From contig CAWFGG010000011.1 of the NCBI GenBank assembly GCA_963815325.1, positions 1 to 64,000 on the forward strand: a stretch of 64,000 bases of DNA, in the 5' to 3' direction. Origin of the DNA: JABDII01 sp963815325. Its GTDB lineage: Bacteria > Gemmatimonadota > Gemmatimonadetes > Gemmatimonadales > GWC2-71-9. The translations under genes were made by a program, and so were the position numbers. Below the pieces are notes generated by a model. The model was given only the letters and a program-made list of their open reading frames with translations. It made no database searches and was not told the DNA's origin. Positions 1-8,621 of this stretch are shown piece by piece (the first letter of the stretch is position 1; every line of letters starts with the position of its first letter).

Positions 1-19
1 GAGCGGTCTCGGAGGCAGC

Positions 20-1045
20 ATGAGCAGATATGACGACGCCGTGAGCGCAATGCGCGTCGGACTTCCGGCCAGGCCGGAGCTACGCGACTATGTTCGCTTC
101 GGAACGCTTGCGTCCAATTCCCACAATACGCAGCCGTGGAAGTTCCGGCTAGGTGGGGACACGATCGATATCCTTCCGGACTTTTCCCGGCGAACACCGA
201 TTGTCGATCCCGATGATCATCACCTGTACGTCACTCTTGGCTGTGCTGCACAGAATATTGTCATCGCCGCGAACGCGAGCAGCCGGCCAGCGGAAGTATC
301 GCTGACGACAGACCGAGGGGAAGGGACTGCGATACACGTGGACCTGGGCAGGGGATCGGGCATGGGGCATGCAACCGATGCGGACCTCTGCGGCGCGATC
401 CCTGTCCGGCAGTCGACCAAGTCAGAGTATGACGGTCAAGCTCTGTCAGGATCCGAGCTACGCCAGCTCGAAAAGGCTGCCGCAATGCCGGGCGTGGATG
501 TCCTTGTCGTTACGGAACGCCCCAGGTTGGAGCAGGCGCTGGAGTTCATACAAAGGGGTAACAGTGCACAGATGGACAGCCCTGCCTTCGTCCGCGAGCT
601 GAAGGAGTGGATCCGCTACAACCCCGCCGCGGCGCTGAAGGCCGGCGACGGGATGCTGGGGAAGTGCTCGGGCAATCCGACTGTGCCGAACTGGCTCGGC
701 CCAACAATCTTCGATCTCGCTTTCAAGAAGGACGCGGAGAACAAGAAGTACGCGAGACAACTTCGGTCCTCAGCCGGCCTGGCAGTGTTCGTCGCCGAAA
801 GAGAGGGCCCAGAAGACTGGATACAGGTCGGTCGCAGTTTCGAGCGATTTACTCTGCAGGCAACCGCTCTCGGTATCCGGCATGCCCATATGAACATGCC
901 GATCGAAGTGGCCGAGGTTCGCCCGGCCTTTGCTGACTGGCTAGGTATTCCTGGACGTCGTCCTGATCTCGTGGTCCGTTTCGGCAAGGCGCCGCTCATG
1001 CCCATGTCGATACGCCGTGCCCTGGACGCCGTGATTGTTCCTTGA
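20..1045 (+). CDS. Acg-family nitroreductase-like FMN oxidoreductase
   Basis: 341 aa. Residues 31-40 read ASNSHNTQPW, the N-terminal flavin-binding signature of nitroreductase-fold proteins of the Acg type. The length (about 330-340 aa) fits this divergent double-domain branch rather than the roughly 200-aa classical NfsB enzymes. No signal peptide, so probably a cytoplasmic flavoprotein; known Acg proteins bind FMN without clear reductase activity, so a redox role is family inference. GGAGG sits just upstream of the ATG. It is the first gene of the cassette run and is followed after 52 nt by an attC-like palindrome, so it is probably mobile cassette cargo. Confidence 0.85.
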   Translation: MSRYDDAVSAMRVGLPARPELRDYVRFGTLASNSHNTQPWKFRLGGDTIDILPDFSRRTPIVDPDDHHLYVTLGCAAQNIVIAANASSRPAEVSLTTDRGEGTAIHVDLGRGSGMGHATDADLCGAIPVRQSTKSEYDGQALSGSELRQLEKAAAMPGVDVLVVTERPRLEQALEFIQRGNSAQMDSPAFVRELKEWIRYNPAAALKAGDGMLGKCSGNPTVPNWLGPTIFDLAFKKDAENKKYARQLRSSAGLAVFVAEREGPEDWIQVGRSFERFTLQATALGIRHAHMNMPIEVAEVRPAFADWLGIPGRRPDLVVRFGKAPLMPMSIRRALDAVIVP

Positions 1046-1097
1046 GGAAGCTCTTGGCAGCAGGGGCCTACGAATCCCGAAGCCCGACACAGCTGCG

Positions 1098-1157
1098 GCC
1101 CAACAACCGGTTGCAGCGGACGGCGCTGCGCGCCGCCGCTGAACCGGAGCGTTGGGC
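1098..1157 (+). other. attC site (short type)
   Basis: Left box GCCCAAC (1098-1104) and right box GTTGGGC (1151-1157) are exact inverted complements. Between them, AACCGGTTGCAGCGGACGG pairs imperfectly with the right arm CCGCCGCTGAACCGG. About 60 nt. It lies between two unrelated genes, as expected of an integron recombination site. Confidence 0.85.
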
Positions 1158-1172
1158 GGACAAGGGTAACCA

Positions 1173-1916
1173 ATGACCGTACTTCTCCTCTTGGTCCTCT
1201 ACGCAGTTGGGTTATCGATCGCACTGGCGCGCTCCGGATACCGATCGGGGGGCGAGCGCTCGAGTGACGCGCCGCTTCCGTCTCCGACGCGGATCCTGAT
1301 CGTGGGAGCCACCGGCGGAACGGGTCGCCAACTCGTCGCACAGGCGCTGGAGCGAGGCTTCTGGGTCACCGCGTTGGTGCGCAACCCGTCGAAGCTTCGG
1401 CTGGAGCATCATCGTCTGACGGTCGTCCAGGGCAACGTGCTCGACCCGGGCTCGATCGACACGGCCATGCGCGGCCAAGATGCGGTTCTCTCCGCTCTCG
1501 GTCACCAGCGCTACTTCTATCCAACTCGCATCCAGTCGGAAGGCATGAAGAACATCCTGCGTGCGATGGAGACCCATGGCGTACGCCGGTTCGTCTGCAT
1601 GAGTTCCCTGGGTATCGGTGACACTGCGGGCCGCCTGGGCCTGATCTACACGCTCTTCGTGATTCCGGTGATCCTGCCTTTCTACTTCTGGGACAAGACA
1701 CGCCAGGAAAGAACCATCGCGGCAAGCGGCGTAGACTGGACGATCGTGCGGCCCGGAGCACTCACGAACGGCGGGAAGCGCGGCCGCGTCCGACATGGAG
1801 CGCATGTCGGCAATTTCATCTGGACTGTCCGCGTCTCCCGTGCCGACGTGGCTGAGTTCATGATCGATCAGCTCACATCGAGTGCCTACCTGCGAATGGC
1901 GGTAGGCGTAGCATGA
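1173..1916 (+). CDS. NAD(P)-binding atypical SDR / NmrA-like protein
   Basis: 247 aa. One N-terminal hydrophobic segment (residues 2-19, leucine-rich) is followed by a Rossmann start with the glycine motif GATGGTG at residues 45-51, typical of the NAD(P)H-binding family PF13460. The middle (RFVCMSSLGIGD, then a YFWDKTRQER stretch) fits the atypical-SDR active-site region without the classical YxxxK. Membrane anchoring with the domain in the cytoplasm is inferred. It starts 15 nt after an attC right box and shares its cassette with the kelch gene 36 nt downstream. Substrate unknown. Confidence 0.85.
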   Translation: MTVLLLLVLYAVGLSIALARSGYRSGGERSSDAPLPSPTRILIVGATGGTGRQLVAQALERGFWVTALVRNPSKLRLEHHRLTVVQGNVLDPGSIDTAMRGQDAVLSALGHQRYFYPTRIQSEGMKNILRAMETHGVRRFVCMSSLGIGDTAGRLGLIYTLFVIPVILPFYFWDKTRQERTIAASGVDWTIVRPGALTNGGKRGRVRHGAHVGNFIWTVRVSRADVAEFMIDQLTSSAYLRMAVGVA

Positions 1917-1952
1917 GTCGACTGCCAGAGTCGAACCGAGAGGACGGAACTG

Positions 1953-3092
1953 ATGGCACGGAAGCTCTTGGCCGGTGTCGCGTTGATCACTGGCGTAGCG
2001 GCGAGTGGTCTGGGTTGGCTGACGAGCAGTCCGGCGAACGCGGACGTGCGTGAACAGCCGCTCCGCGGCACATTGGTCTCGACCGCAGACATGCAGGTTG
2101 GCCGCGCCGCACACACCGCGACCGCGTTGCCCGACGGCCGCGTGTTGGTCGCGGGTGGGTTCATCGAAAAGGGCTCCTCGAAGGGGGCTGAAGTCTACGA
2201 GCCTGGCACGGAAGAATTCGCCCCATTGCCGCCCATGGTCACGACACGTCACAGCCACACGGCCACGCTGCTTCCCGATGGGAAGGTGCTAATTGCTGGC
2301 GGTTACGGCGAAGGCTCCGTGACGCTGGCCGCGGCGGAGCTGTTCGACCCGGAGAAAAACACCTTCATGCCCACCGGGTCGCTTTTCGCCGCTCGAGCCG
2401 ACCACATCGCCATTCCCCTCAAGAGCGGTAAGGTGCTGATCGCGGGAGGCTTGGGTCCGGGCTGGACCTTCCTGGCGAGCGCGGAGGTCTACGATCCCGT
2501 GACGGGCCGCTTCTCACCGACGGGAAGCATGACCATGGCGCGCGAGAGCCATGCGGCCGTGCGACTGCCGGACGGACGTGTGTTGATCGTTGGCGGGCAC
2601 AATGGGCAGCGGCGAAACCTCACGCTCCTGGCCTCAGCAGAGATCTATGACCCTGCCACCGGTGTTTTCACTCGTGCGGGTGCGATGCGCATCCCGCGCC
2701 ACAAACACGACGCTGTGCTGCTTCCGGCAGGCCAAGTCTTGATTACCGGCGGCGCCGACGAGCGAGACGATCGCGGAGTTTACCGCTCCACAGAGTTGTT
2801 CGATCCGAAGACCGGGCTGTTCGTGGCCGGCCCTGTGATGAAGCTCGGCCGCTATAAGCACGAGGGCAGCAGCGTCTTGCTCCCGAGCGGTCTCGTGTTG
2901 ATCGCCGGAGGCGCGCCGCAGGCTGAAACGTACGACGTCGCGAGCCGGAGTTTCGCGCTGGTGCCCGGCGAGCCGCGAATGGCGGGACAGTTCTCTGCGG
3001 TCGCACCGCTGAGAGGTGGAGGTGCACTGATTACAGGCGGGTATGGCAACGGCACCGGGCCACGGTCGTCGGCGTGGATGTACCGCCCGTGA
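1953..3092 (+). CDS. Secreted kelch-repeat beta-propeller protein
   Basis: 379 aa with a signal peptide (hydrophobic LLAGVALITGVAASGLGWL, then ANA). At least six blades repeat the pattern R-x-x-H-T/D-x-x-x-L-P-D-G-x-V-L-x-x-G-G (for example RAAHTATALPDGRVLVAGG), alternating with AEVYDP motifs, as in kelch / galactose-oxidase-like propellers. No oxidase copper-binding set is evident, so a binding role is more likely than catalysis. It is the second gene of a two-gene cassette; the attC begins 19 nt after its stop. Confidence 0.88.
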   Translation: MARKLLAGVALITGVAASGLGWLTSSPANADVREQPLRGTLVSTADMQVGRAAHTATALPDGRVLVAGGFIEKGSSKGAEVYEPGTEEFAPLPPMVTTRHSHTATLLPDGKVLIAGGYGEGSVTLAAAELFDPEKNTFMPTGSLFAARADHIAIPLKSGKVLIAGGLGPGWTFLASAEVYDPVTGRFSPTGSMTMARESHAAVRLPDGRVLIVGGHNGQRRNLTLLASAEIYDPATGVFTRAGAMRIPRHKHDAVLLPAGQVLITGGADERDDRGVYRSTELFDPKTGLFVAGPVMKLGRYKHEGSSVLLPSGLVLIAGGAPQAETYDVASRSFALVPGEPRMAGQFSAVAPLRGGGALITGGYGNGTGPRSSAWMYRP

Positions 3093-3111
3093 GAGTCGAA
3101 CGCCGACAGCC

Positions 3112-3176
3112 GCCCAACAACCAGTTGCAGCGGACGGTCCGCTGCGCGGCCCGCCGCTGGACCGGAACGGTTAGGC
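3112..3176 (+). other. attC site (short type)
   Basis: GCCCAAC (3112-3118) and GTTAGGC (3170-3176) bound a 65-nt imperfect palindrome. The left arm AACCAGTTGCAGCGGACGG is nearly identical to that of the site at 1098. The right arm is CCGCCGCTGGACCGG. Confidence 0.88.
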
Positions 3177-3217
3177 GGCTGAAAACACGAGATTCAGTTA
3201 CCACTATCGGAGCAGAT

Positions 3218-3598
3218 ATGGCTCATTACATCGACGGATTCGTCCTTCCCGTTCCGCGCGATCGCCTAGACGAGTACAAGCGTGTTGTTGAAGCGGTTGC
3301 AGAGATTTGGAAGGAACATGGCGCACTCGACTACTGGGAATATGTCGGTGACGATTTGAAATTGGAGGGAACGCGCTCGTTCACTGATCTCGTAGCTGCA
3401 ACGGAGGATGAAACCATCGTGTTTGGATGGGTGGTATTTGATTCTCGTGAGGCACGTGATCTGGCAAACGAGAAGGTCGCGGCTGACCCAAGGATGGCGG
3501 ATTTGATCGATTCATCGAATTCAGGTTTTGATGCTAAACGGATGGCGTACGGTGGGTTCCAGTCGCTCGTTCGATCGTCGCCAGTCCACGCCGCTTGA
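3218..3598 (+). CDS. DUF1428 family protein
   Basis: 126 aa beginning MAHYIDGFVLPVPRDRLDEY, characteristic of DUF1428 (YbaA-like, dimeric alpha-beta-barrel fold, function unknown). The longer open frame back to 3074 would run through the attC and the preceding gene's stop, so the ATG at 3218 is chosen. The conserved tail DLIDSSNSGFDAKRMAYGGFQSLV is complete. An IS30-family element begins 12 nt after the stop and separates the gene from the attC at 4682. Confidence 0.88.
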   Translation: MAHYIDGFVLPVPRDRLDEYKRVVEAVAEIWKEHGALDYWEYVGDDLKLEGTRSFTDLVAATEDETIVFGWVVFDSREARDLANEKVAADPRMADLIDSSNSGFDAKRMAYGGFQSLVRSSPVHAA

Positions 3599-3600
3599 AC

Positions 3601-4581
3601 TCAAGTTTGTAGTGCAACACTGAGGGTCAGGGGACATAGCACTCCTCCGGGGTTCGATAGTCGAGGCGCTTGCGGGGACGCGCGGTTCAGCTTGGCGGCG
3701 ATGCGATTGCAGTCGTGTTGGGTGAGCTGGGCCATGCTCGCGCGCTTGGGCAGGTACTGGCGGAGTAGCCCGTTGGTGTTCTCGTTGGTGCCGCGTTCCC
3801 AGGCGTGGTGCGGCGTGGCGAAGTAGAAGCGCGCGGCGATGACGCGCTCGAGGGCGGCGTAGCTGTGAAACTCGGTGCCATTGTCCACGGTGATCGTGCG
3901 CACGGGATGCGGCTGGGCACGGATCAGACGGTGCGCACGCTCGTTCACCTCCGCGCCCGTGCGGCGCTGCAGTTTGCCGAGCGCGACGTAGCCGGTCTTC
4001 CGCTCGACGAGGGTCAACACGCACGGGCCGGCCTGGCCGGCGCCGAGCACCGTGTCCCCTTCCCAATGGCCCACCTGCGTGCGCGCCTCGGCGGCCGCGG
4101 GCCGGGCGGTGATCGGGCGCTTGCCGGCGAGGCGGCCTCGACTGTCGTAGGCCCCATAGCGTTTGCGGCAGTGCTTCCGCGCGCCCCGCAGATGCTGATA
4201 CAGCAGGCCCCCCACCTGCTTATCGGCCCAGAGGTATCGGTAAATCGTCTCATGGCTGATCTCCAGGATCCGGTGGCGATGCAACCAGCCGGCGATTTGT
4301 TCGGGGCTCCAGTCCTCGCGGACCAGGCGCTCCACGCGCGCCCAGTCCGCGGCGGTGAACTGCGCGTTGCGCCGCGAGCGACGCCGACGCCCCCGGGCAT
4401 ACCAGTCCGCGAGCTGCGGGCGGTAGCTCCCGTCGTGGTGGGTTCGATTGCGCTGGACTTCGCGGATCACGGTGCTCCGATGCCGCCCGAGGACCCGGGC
4501 GATGGCGGCGGGCGACAGGCCCCGCTGCCGGAGCAGGCCGAGGGTGTATCTTTCCGCGTAGGTGATCTGGCGATAGCTCAT
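3601..4581 (-). CDS. IS30-family transposase, C-terminal frameshift
   Basis: 326 aa as read. N-terminal helix-turn-helix (LSPAAIARVLGRHRSTVIREV, about residues 22-42), then an intact DDE set: D176 in EGDTVLG, D233 in TVDNGTEF and E267 in GTNENTNG. Near the C-terminus the family motif LNxRPRKxLxxxTPE appears in the next frame (RPRKRLDYRTPEECYVP, stop at 3627-3629). In the present frame it reads NRASPQAPRLSNPGG and runs out through the terminal inverted repeat. This implies a one-base insertion (or two-base loss) near 3680-3690. The catalytic core is unaffected; activity is uncertain. Confidence 0.93.
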   Translation of the reverse strand: MSYRQITYAERYTLGLLRQRGLSPAAIARVLGRHRSTVIREVQRNRTHHDGSYRPQLADWYARGRRRRSRRNAQFTAADWARVERLVREDWSPEQIAGWLHRHRILEISHETIYRYLWADKQVGGLLYQHLRGARKHCRKRYGAYDSRGRLAGKRPITARPAAAEARTQVGHWEGDTVLGAGQAGPCVLTLVERKTGYVALGKLQRRTGAEVNERAHRLIRAQPHPVRTITVDNGTEFHSYAALERVIAARFYFATPHHAWERGTNENTNGLLRQYLPKRASMAQLTQHDCNRIAAKLNRASPQAPRLSNPGGVLCPLTLSVALQT

Positions 4582-4662
4582 GGTCGGCTTCCCTCTCTTG
4601 GCCGAGACGGAAGCACTACCCTATCCCAGGTCACCTTTCTCGTTGCGGGGGCGTGTTGCACT
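3611..4662 (-). mobile_element. IS30-family insertion sequence
   Basis: About 1.05 kb. The ends share the inverted sequence AGTGCAACAC (3611-3620) and its complement GTGTTGCACT (4653-4662); similarity extends weakly inward and by about 3 nt outward. One transposase gene fills the element on the minus strand. IS30 elements make only 2-3 bp target duplications, and I cannot identify one with confidence. The element sits inside a cassette, between the DUF1428 stop and the next attC. Confidence 0.8.
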
Positions 4663-4681
4663 TACTATATGAATCCGCGCC

Positions 4682-4779
4682 GCCGAACAAGCGATTGCTG
4701 CTGACGGCCACGCGGTAGCCTCGCGCGCTTCGCGCGCCCCACCTAGGATGTCCGCAGCAGAATCGCGGAACCGCTAGAC
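4682..4779 (+). other. attC site with degenerate right box
   Basis: Left box GCCGAAC (4682-4688) followed by AAGCGATTGCTGCTGACGG. The right arm GCAGCAGAATCGCGG ends at GCTAGAC (4773-4779), a weak match to GTTRRRY. The arms pair over most of their length around a loop containing a second small hairpin (CGCGCGCTTCGCGCGC). It follows the IS and precedes the metallo-hydrolase gene, so it is probably the original attC of the DUF1428 cassette. Confidence 0.6.
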
Positions 4780-4832
4780 GCAATGGGGATTTCGACAACT
4801 CTTAAGATCTGCTACGGAATACAGGTGCACTC

Positions 4833-5743
4833 ATGATTCGATCCGGGATCGTTTGCTTGCTTGCCCTTCTCTCTATGTCCTCCAGCGCGTCGGCGCAAAG
4901 TTGCGGGACACATCCGATCGCTGTTCAGATCCTGGGTTCTGGTGGCCCCATGATCAGCCGCGATCGCGCCTCAACCAGTTATCTTCTCTGGATCGATGGT
5001 CACGCGAAGATTCTTATCGACATGGGTGGGGGGCTTTCCTGCGTTTCGGCCAAGCCCAAGCCAAACTGAGCGACCTGTCTTTGGTCGCCATCAGCCATTT
5101 GCATCCGGACCACGTCTCTGACCTACCCGCCCTCTTATGGTTGAGCAATTTCACGCGTAAGGAACCCTTACCTATTGTCGGTCCTTCCGGTAACGACCTC
5201 GTGCCAGGGTTTCCGACCTTCCTCAGTCGCCTGTTCGATGCAAAGCATGGCGCCTTTCAAGTGCTTGGGACCACGCTGGGCGGTCCGCCGGTGGCTGGCG
5301 TGGGGGGAGGTGTTCGTCTCGAGGTCAGTGTCGTGGATGTGACGCAAGCAGAACCGTCGACGGTATTCGATCAGCAGGGAGTCACCATGACCGCGTTGGG
5401 CATACCCCATGGCAATATCCCCACGCTGGCGTATCGCATACAAACGCGCAATGCATCGATCGTGTTCAGTTCCGATCAGACTGGGACTAACCCAACGTTC
5501 ATCGACTTCGCGCGCGGGGCGAATGTCCTGATCATGCATCTCGCCATTGCCACAGGTGCGACGAGTCCTCTGCACGCTCCACCTGCGGTCGTCGGTCGCG
5601 TTGCCCAAGAGGCGGGAGTTGGGCGACTGATTATCAGTCATATTGGTCAGTTCGATCTGGATGCGACCATCACTGACCTGAAGAAGGTCTACACGGGTCC
5701 CCTGACGGTGGGCGCTGACCTGCAGTGCACGTCGGTGCCGTAA
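4833..5743 (+). pseudogene. Secreted metallo-beta-lactamase-fold hydrolase, one frameshift
   Basis: The first frame (4833-5069) gives a clear signal peptide (MIRSGIVCLLALLSMSSSASAQ) and the MBL strand start ILGSGGPMISRDRASTSYLL, up to LIDMGGG. The rest continues in the next frame (to 5743): AFLRFGQAQAKLSDL, the zinc motif HLHPDH, then SSDQTG and IISHIG. The frames switch at a run of six G (5028-5033); one more G would restore a single reading frame of about 303 aa. It may be a sequencing error or a real recent lesion. If intact it would be a periplasmic MBL-fold hydrolase of the arylsulfatase/RNase Z-like type. Confidence 0.8.
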
Positions 5744-5776
5744 AGGGGTGACCGCTAGGGCCGCCGTCCGCAGACC

Positions 5777-5783
5777 GTCTAAC
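5777..5783 (+). other. Possible attC left box (truncated site)
   Basis: GTCTAAC between the MBL gene and the next signal-peptide gene matches the RYYYAAC box. No matching GTTAGAC follows within the expected 60-150 nt, which is coding sequence. Best read as a remnant; it could be chance. Confidence 0.3.
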
Positions 5784-5803
5784 GGCGAGCCGAGAGGGCC
5801 GAT

Positions 5804-6922
5804 ATGATCTTCATGCGGACTGTGACATCGCTGATTGTCTTGATTGTGGCATTGAGTCGCGTGGCTGAAAGCGCCTCAGCGCAAGACCAGTCGCAAGTAG
5901 TCCTTCCCCAGCCAACGGGATCAAGTTCGGTTGGTACGACCGTCTGGCACTGGATCGACACTGACCTTCTCGACACTGTCACGCCCGCTCACAACGACGT
6001 AAGGGAGATCATGGTTCAGGCGTGGTACCCGGCCGCTGCGGATTCAGCTGCTCAACCTGCACCATACGCTCCCCTCTACCCACACCTCTATCATGTGCGG
6101 TCTTGGAGCTATCCGGCAGCGCGGGTCGCGGGGGCTGACAAGCCGCTTCCAGTTCTCGTGATAGCGCCCGGGCGTGGTGTCGCGCGCCACTTCTACACAG
6201 CTATTGCGGAGGATTTGGCGAGCCACGGCTACTTCGTGCTCGCCATCGACAGTCCTCACTCTGGCCGCGTGGTGTACCCAGACGGCCGGACCATACCCCC
6301 CTCACCACGCTATCGCATCCCGTTCGAGATTCTCACGGGGCCGTATGAGCACGTGGACGAGTACTTTCAGGAAGCTGCGGTGTTGGGCGCAGGTGATGTC
6401 GCCTTCGCTCTGCGTCGCCTCGCCGCAATCAACAGGAATGATCCAGCGCGGCGTTTCACAGGGAGACTCGACCTTTCTCGGCTGGGCGCCTTCGGCCACT
6501 CGCTGGGAGGCAGGATTGCTGGAGCTGCCGTGGCGGCCGACCACCGCTTCGTGGCATTCGCCTCGATGGAGGGAGTTCCTCCACCTGAAGTGAGGAAGGG
6601 GGGAATGGACGCTGCGGTTCTGATGATGATGAGTAGTTCGCTGCCGGACATGGCTCACCCGAACATCAGAGAGATCATACCCAATCGCAGAAACGATGTT
6701 TACATCGCAACTCTCGAAGGATTCGGGCACAACTCGGTGACCGATCTTCCGGTGCTTGAGCCCGGGGAGTATACCTATGATGTCGACCCACTCCCGGGGC
6801 TGGACGCAGTTCGAGCGTTGCTGCGATCCTTCTTCGACGAATTCGTTCGACAACGCCAAGGGGCAACGCGCACCTCTGGAAGGGCGGAACGAGTGCGGCT
6901 GGAGGTTTATGGAAAGCCGTAG
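5804..6922 (+). CDS. Secreted alpha/beta hydrolase (PAF-acetylhydrolase-like)
   Basis: 372 aa. Signal peptide (SLIVLIVALSRVAESASAQ), then an alpha/beta-hydrolase fold. PVLVIAPGRGVARHFY gives the oxyanion region, GHSLGG (near residue 226) holds the nucleophilic serine, and GFGHNSVTD near residue 305 supplies a likely catalytic histidine. Overall layout (YPxA, PYAPLYP, then R-Y-R-I-P-F) resembles platelet-activating-factor acetylhydrolase-like esterases. Substrate unknown. A second ATG at 5813 is also possible. The attC at 6932 follows 9 nt after the stop. Confidence 0.85.
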   Translation: MIFMRTVTSLIVLIVALSRVAESASAQDQSQVVLPQPTGSSSVGTTVWHWIDTDLLDTVTPAHNDVREIMVQAWYPAAADSAAQPAPYAPLYPHLYHVRSWSYPAARVAGADKPLPVLVIAPGRGVARHFYTAIAEDLASHGYFVLAIDSPHSGRVVYPDGRTIPPSPRYRIPFEILTGPYEHVDEYFQEAAVLGAGDVAFALRRLAAINRNDPARRFTGRLDLSRLGAFGHSLGGRIAGAAVAADHRFVAFASMEGVPPPEVRKGGMDAAVLMMMSSSLPDMAHPNIREIIPNRRNDVYIATLEGFGHNSVTDLPVLEPGEYTYDVDPLPGLDAVRALLRSFFDEFVRQRQGATRTSGRAERVRLEVYGKP

Positions 6923-6931
6923 GCCATCGCC

Positions 6932-6997
6932 GCCTAACAAGGTGTTGCACCCGACGGGCCGCTGCGCAGCCCGCAGGTGAACGCCGGTGCGTGAGAC
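6932..6997 (+). other. attC site (short type)
   Basis: GCCTAAC (6932-6938), then AAGGTGTTGCACCCGACGG. The right arm CCCGCAGGTGAACGCCGG pairs with it, ending in the weaker box GTGAGAC (6991-6997). 66 nt, positioned between unrelated cassette genes. Confidence 0.75.
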
Positions 6998-7017
6998 GAA
7001 ACCGAAACGGTGAAAGA

Positions 7018-8529
7018 ATGGCGCACATCATAAGAAGCTTCCTGACTATGAGACAACTCTGCGTCGCAGTGCTGGTGATGAATGGAGGACTATCGGCCTG
7101 TCTCCACGCCGGTCAGGCAACGGACGCCAGTCCCCCCACTTCCCCTCTTACCATCGAGCAGACCGATCGGGATGCCGAGTTGTTGATAAGCGTGCTGCGG
7201 GGCATCCATCCTGGGTACACGCGGTACCGGACCGCCGTTGATGTCGCTGCTGCCGAACAGGCATTTCTCGCGGCCTCAGCTCATGCTCGAAATACGGGTG
7301 AGATGTATCTCGCCGTCAGCGCGTTCCTGGCAACGATAAGGTGCGAGCACACGGAGGCTGAGTTGCCACCGGCGATGTTGGAGTGGAGGAATGCTTCCCC
7401 GAGCATGCTGCCTGTAGACTTCGCGTGGGTCGAAGGCACAGCGATTGTGACCGGTGTAGCACCTGGAGTCACCGGCGTTGTGGTAGGGGATGAATTGACG
7501 GAGGTGGACGGTCGTTCCATGCAGAGTCTGTATCACGCGATAAGCCCATACATTTCCGTCGACGGTTTCACCGATCAGACGAAAGCCTCGATCTTCGCGG
7601 GAAGTGACGACATTGGCCTGACGACCTTTGACGTTTTTCATCCACTGCTGTACGGGTTTTCAAGTTCCTTTGTCCTTTCGATTCGGGGCGCGGATGGCAT
7701 ACTGCGAGAAACGCGTGTTCCGGCCGTCGGCACCGAGGCACCCGATGCAGCGCTCGGTATCGGACTGGTGCAGTCGAACTTCAGCGACAATGACGCTGTG
7801 TCGTGGAAGCGGGTTGGCGATGTCGCGGTGATGAATATCAACACCTTTGTGAACTACCGTACACCGGTAGATCCCGATAGCGTCTTCGGTCCTGTTTTTC
7901 GCGAAATCGGAGGCTCGGGCGTTGATCGACTGGTTCTTGACCTACGTTCCGTGGGAGGCGGTTCGGACGATGTCATGAACAGTCTTCTCCGGCACCTTAT
8001 CGACAAGCCGATTACGGTCGGTGGGCCCTCACGCGTTAAGACCTATCGGTTCGATGCTTTCCGCCAACACCTGAGCACGTGGGACGAAGGCGTCTTCAGT
8101 ATGCCCGCATCCCTCTTCGTGGAGGATGATACCGGGATGTACACGGTCAGCCCGGAGGTCAGTGGAGGTACTCGACAAGCTGAACCGGCTGCCGATGCCT
8201 GGCGGGGCCCTCTGACGGTCCTGATTGGGCCGAACAACGAGTCCGGGGCCACGATATTGCTGGCGGAGTTGCGCGACGAGCGAACGGTTTTGTTGGTCGG
8301 TGAGTCAACAGGCGGCAGCGCCGAAGGGCCCACAGGTGGCGTTATTGCGTTCCTGTCACTTCCGGAGTCGACCATTCGAGTGCGTGTGCCATTGCTTTGG
8401 ACAACAACCTCCTACAAGGCGTTCACGCCAGGAAAAGGCATGGTACCGGATATCGCGGTTGGGAGAACAATTGAGGATGTCCGCGCGGGCCGGGACCGCG
8501 CGATGGAAATTGCGACGAGAAGGGAATGA
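7018..8529 (+). CDS. S41-like (tail-specific protease family) lipoprotein
   Basis: 503 aa from the ATG at 7018; the GTG at 6991 would lie in the attC. Signal with lipobox LSAC (GGLSACLHAG), so an exported lipoprotein. A PDZ-like segment reads VAPGVTGVVVGDELTEVDG. The C-terminal half has S41 features: VLDLRSVGGGSDD, the presumed nucleophile in NNESGATI, and GESTGGSAEGPTGG. Substrate unknown. Base composition looks lower in GC than the genes after 13 kb, consistent with acquired cargo. The attC starts 22 nt after the stop. Confidence 0.82.
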   Translation: MAHIIRSFLTMRQLCVAVLVMNGGLSACLHAGQATDASPPTSPLTIEQTDRDAELLISVLRGIHPGYTRYRTAVDVAAAEQAFLAASAHARNTGEMYLAVSAFLATIRCEHTEAELPPAMLEWRNASPSMLPVDFAWVEGTAIVTGVAPGVTGVVVGDELTEVDGRSMQSLYHAISPYISVDGFTDQTKASIFAGSDDIGLTTFDVFHPLLYGFSSSFVLSIRGADGILRETRVPAVGTEAPDAALGIGLVQSNFSDNDAVSWKRVGDVAVMNINTFVNYRTPVDPDSVFGPVFREIGGSGVDRLVLDLRSVGGGSDDVMNSLLRHLIDKPITVGGPSRVKTYRFDAFRQHLSTWDEGVFSMPASLFVEDDTGMYTVSPEVSGGTRQAEPAADAWRGPLTVLIGPNNESGATILLAELRDERTVLLVGESTGGSAEGPTGGVIAFLSLPESTIRVRVPLLWTTTSYKAFTPGKGMVPDIAVGRTIEDVRAGRDRAMEIATRRE

Positions 8530-8551
8530 GCCATGACATCTGGCAGTAAGC

Positions 8552-8621
8552 GTCTAACAACGGGTTGCAGCCGGCGTTGCTCCGCTGCGCTCCGCAACGC
8601 GGCTGAACCCAACCGTTAGGC
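8552..8621 (+). other. attC site (short type)
   Basis: GTCTAAC (8552-8558) and GTTAGGC (8615-8621) bound a 70-nt palindrome. ACGGGTTGCAGCCGGCGTTGC pairs with GCAACGCGGCTGAACCC with one unpaired segment. The right box also contains the stop codon of the minus-strand antitoxin gene. Confidence 0.9.

Noticed and set aside
1212..2258. 348-codon minus-strand open frame
   Set aside because: Covers the SDR and kelch genes in reverse; no domain and it crosses their boundary.
3805..4704. 299-codon plus-strand open frame
   Set aside because: Mirror of the IS30 transposase; the transposase motifs are on the minus strand.
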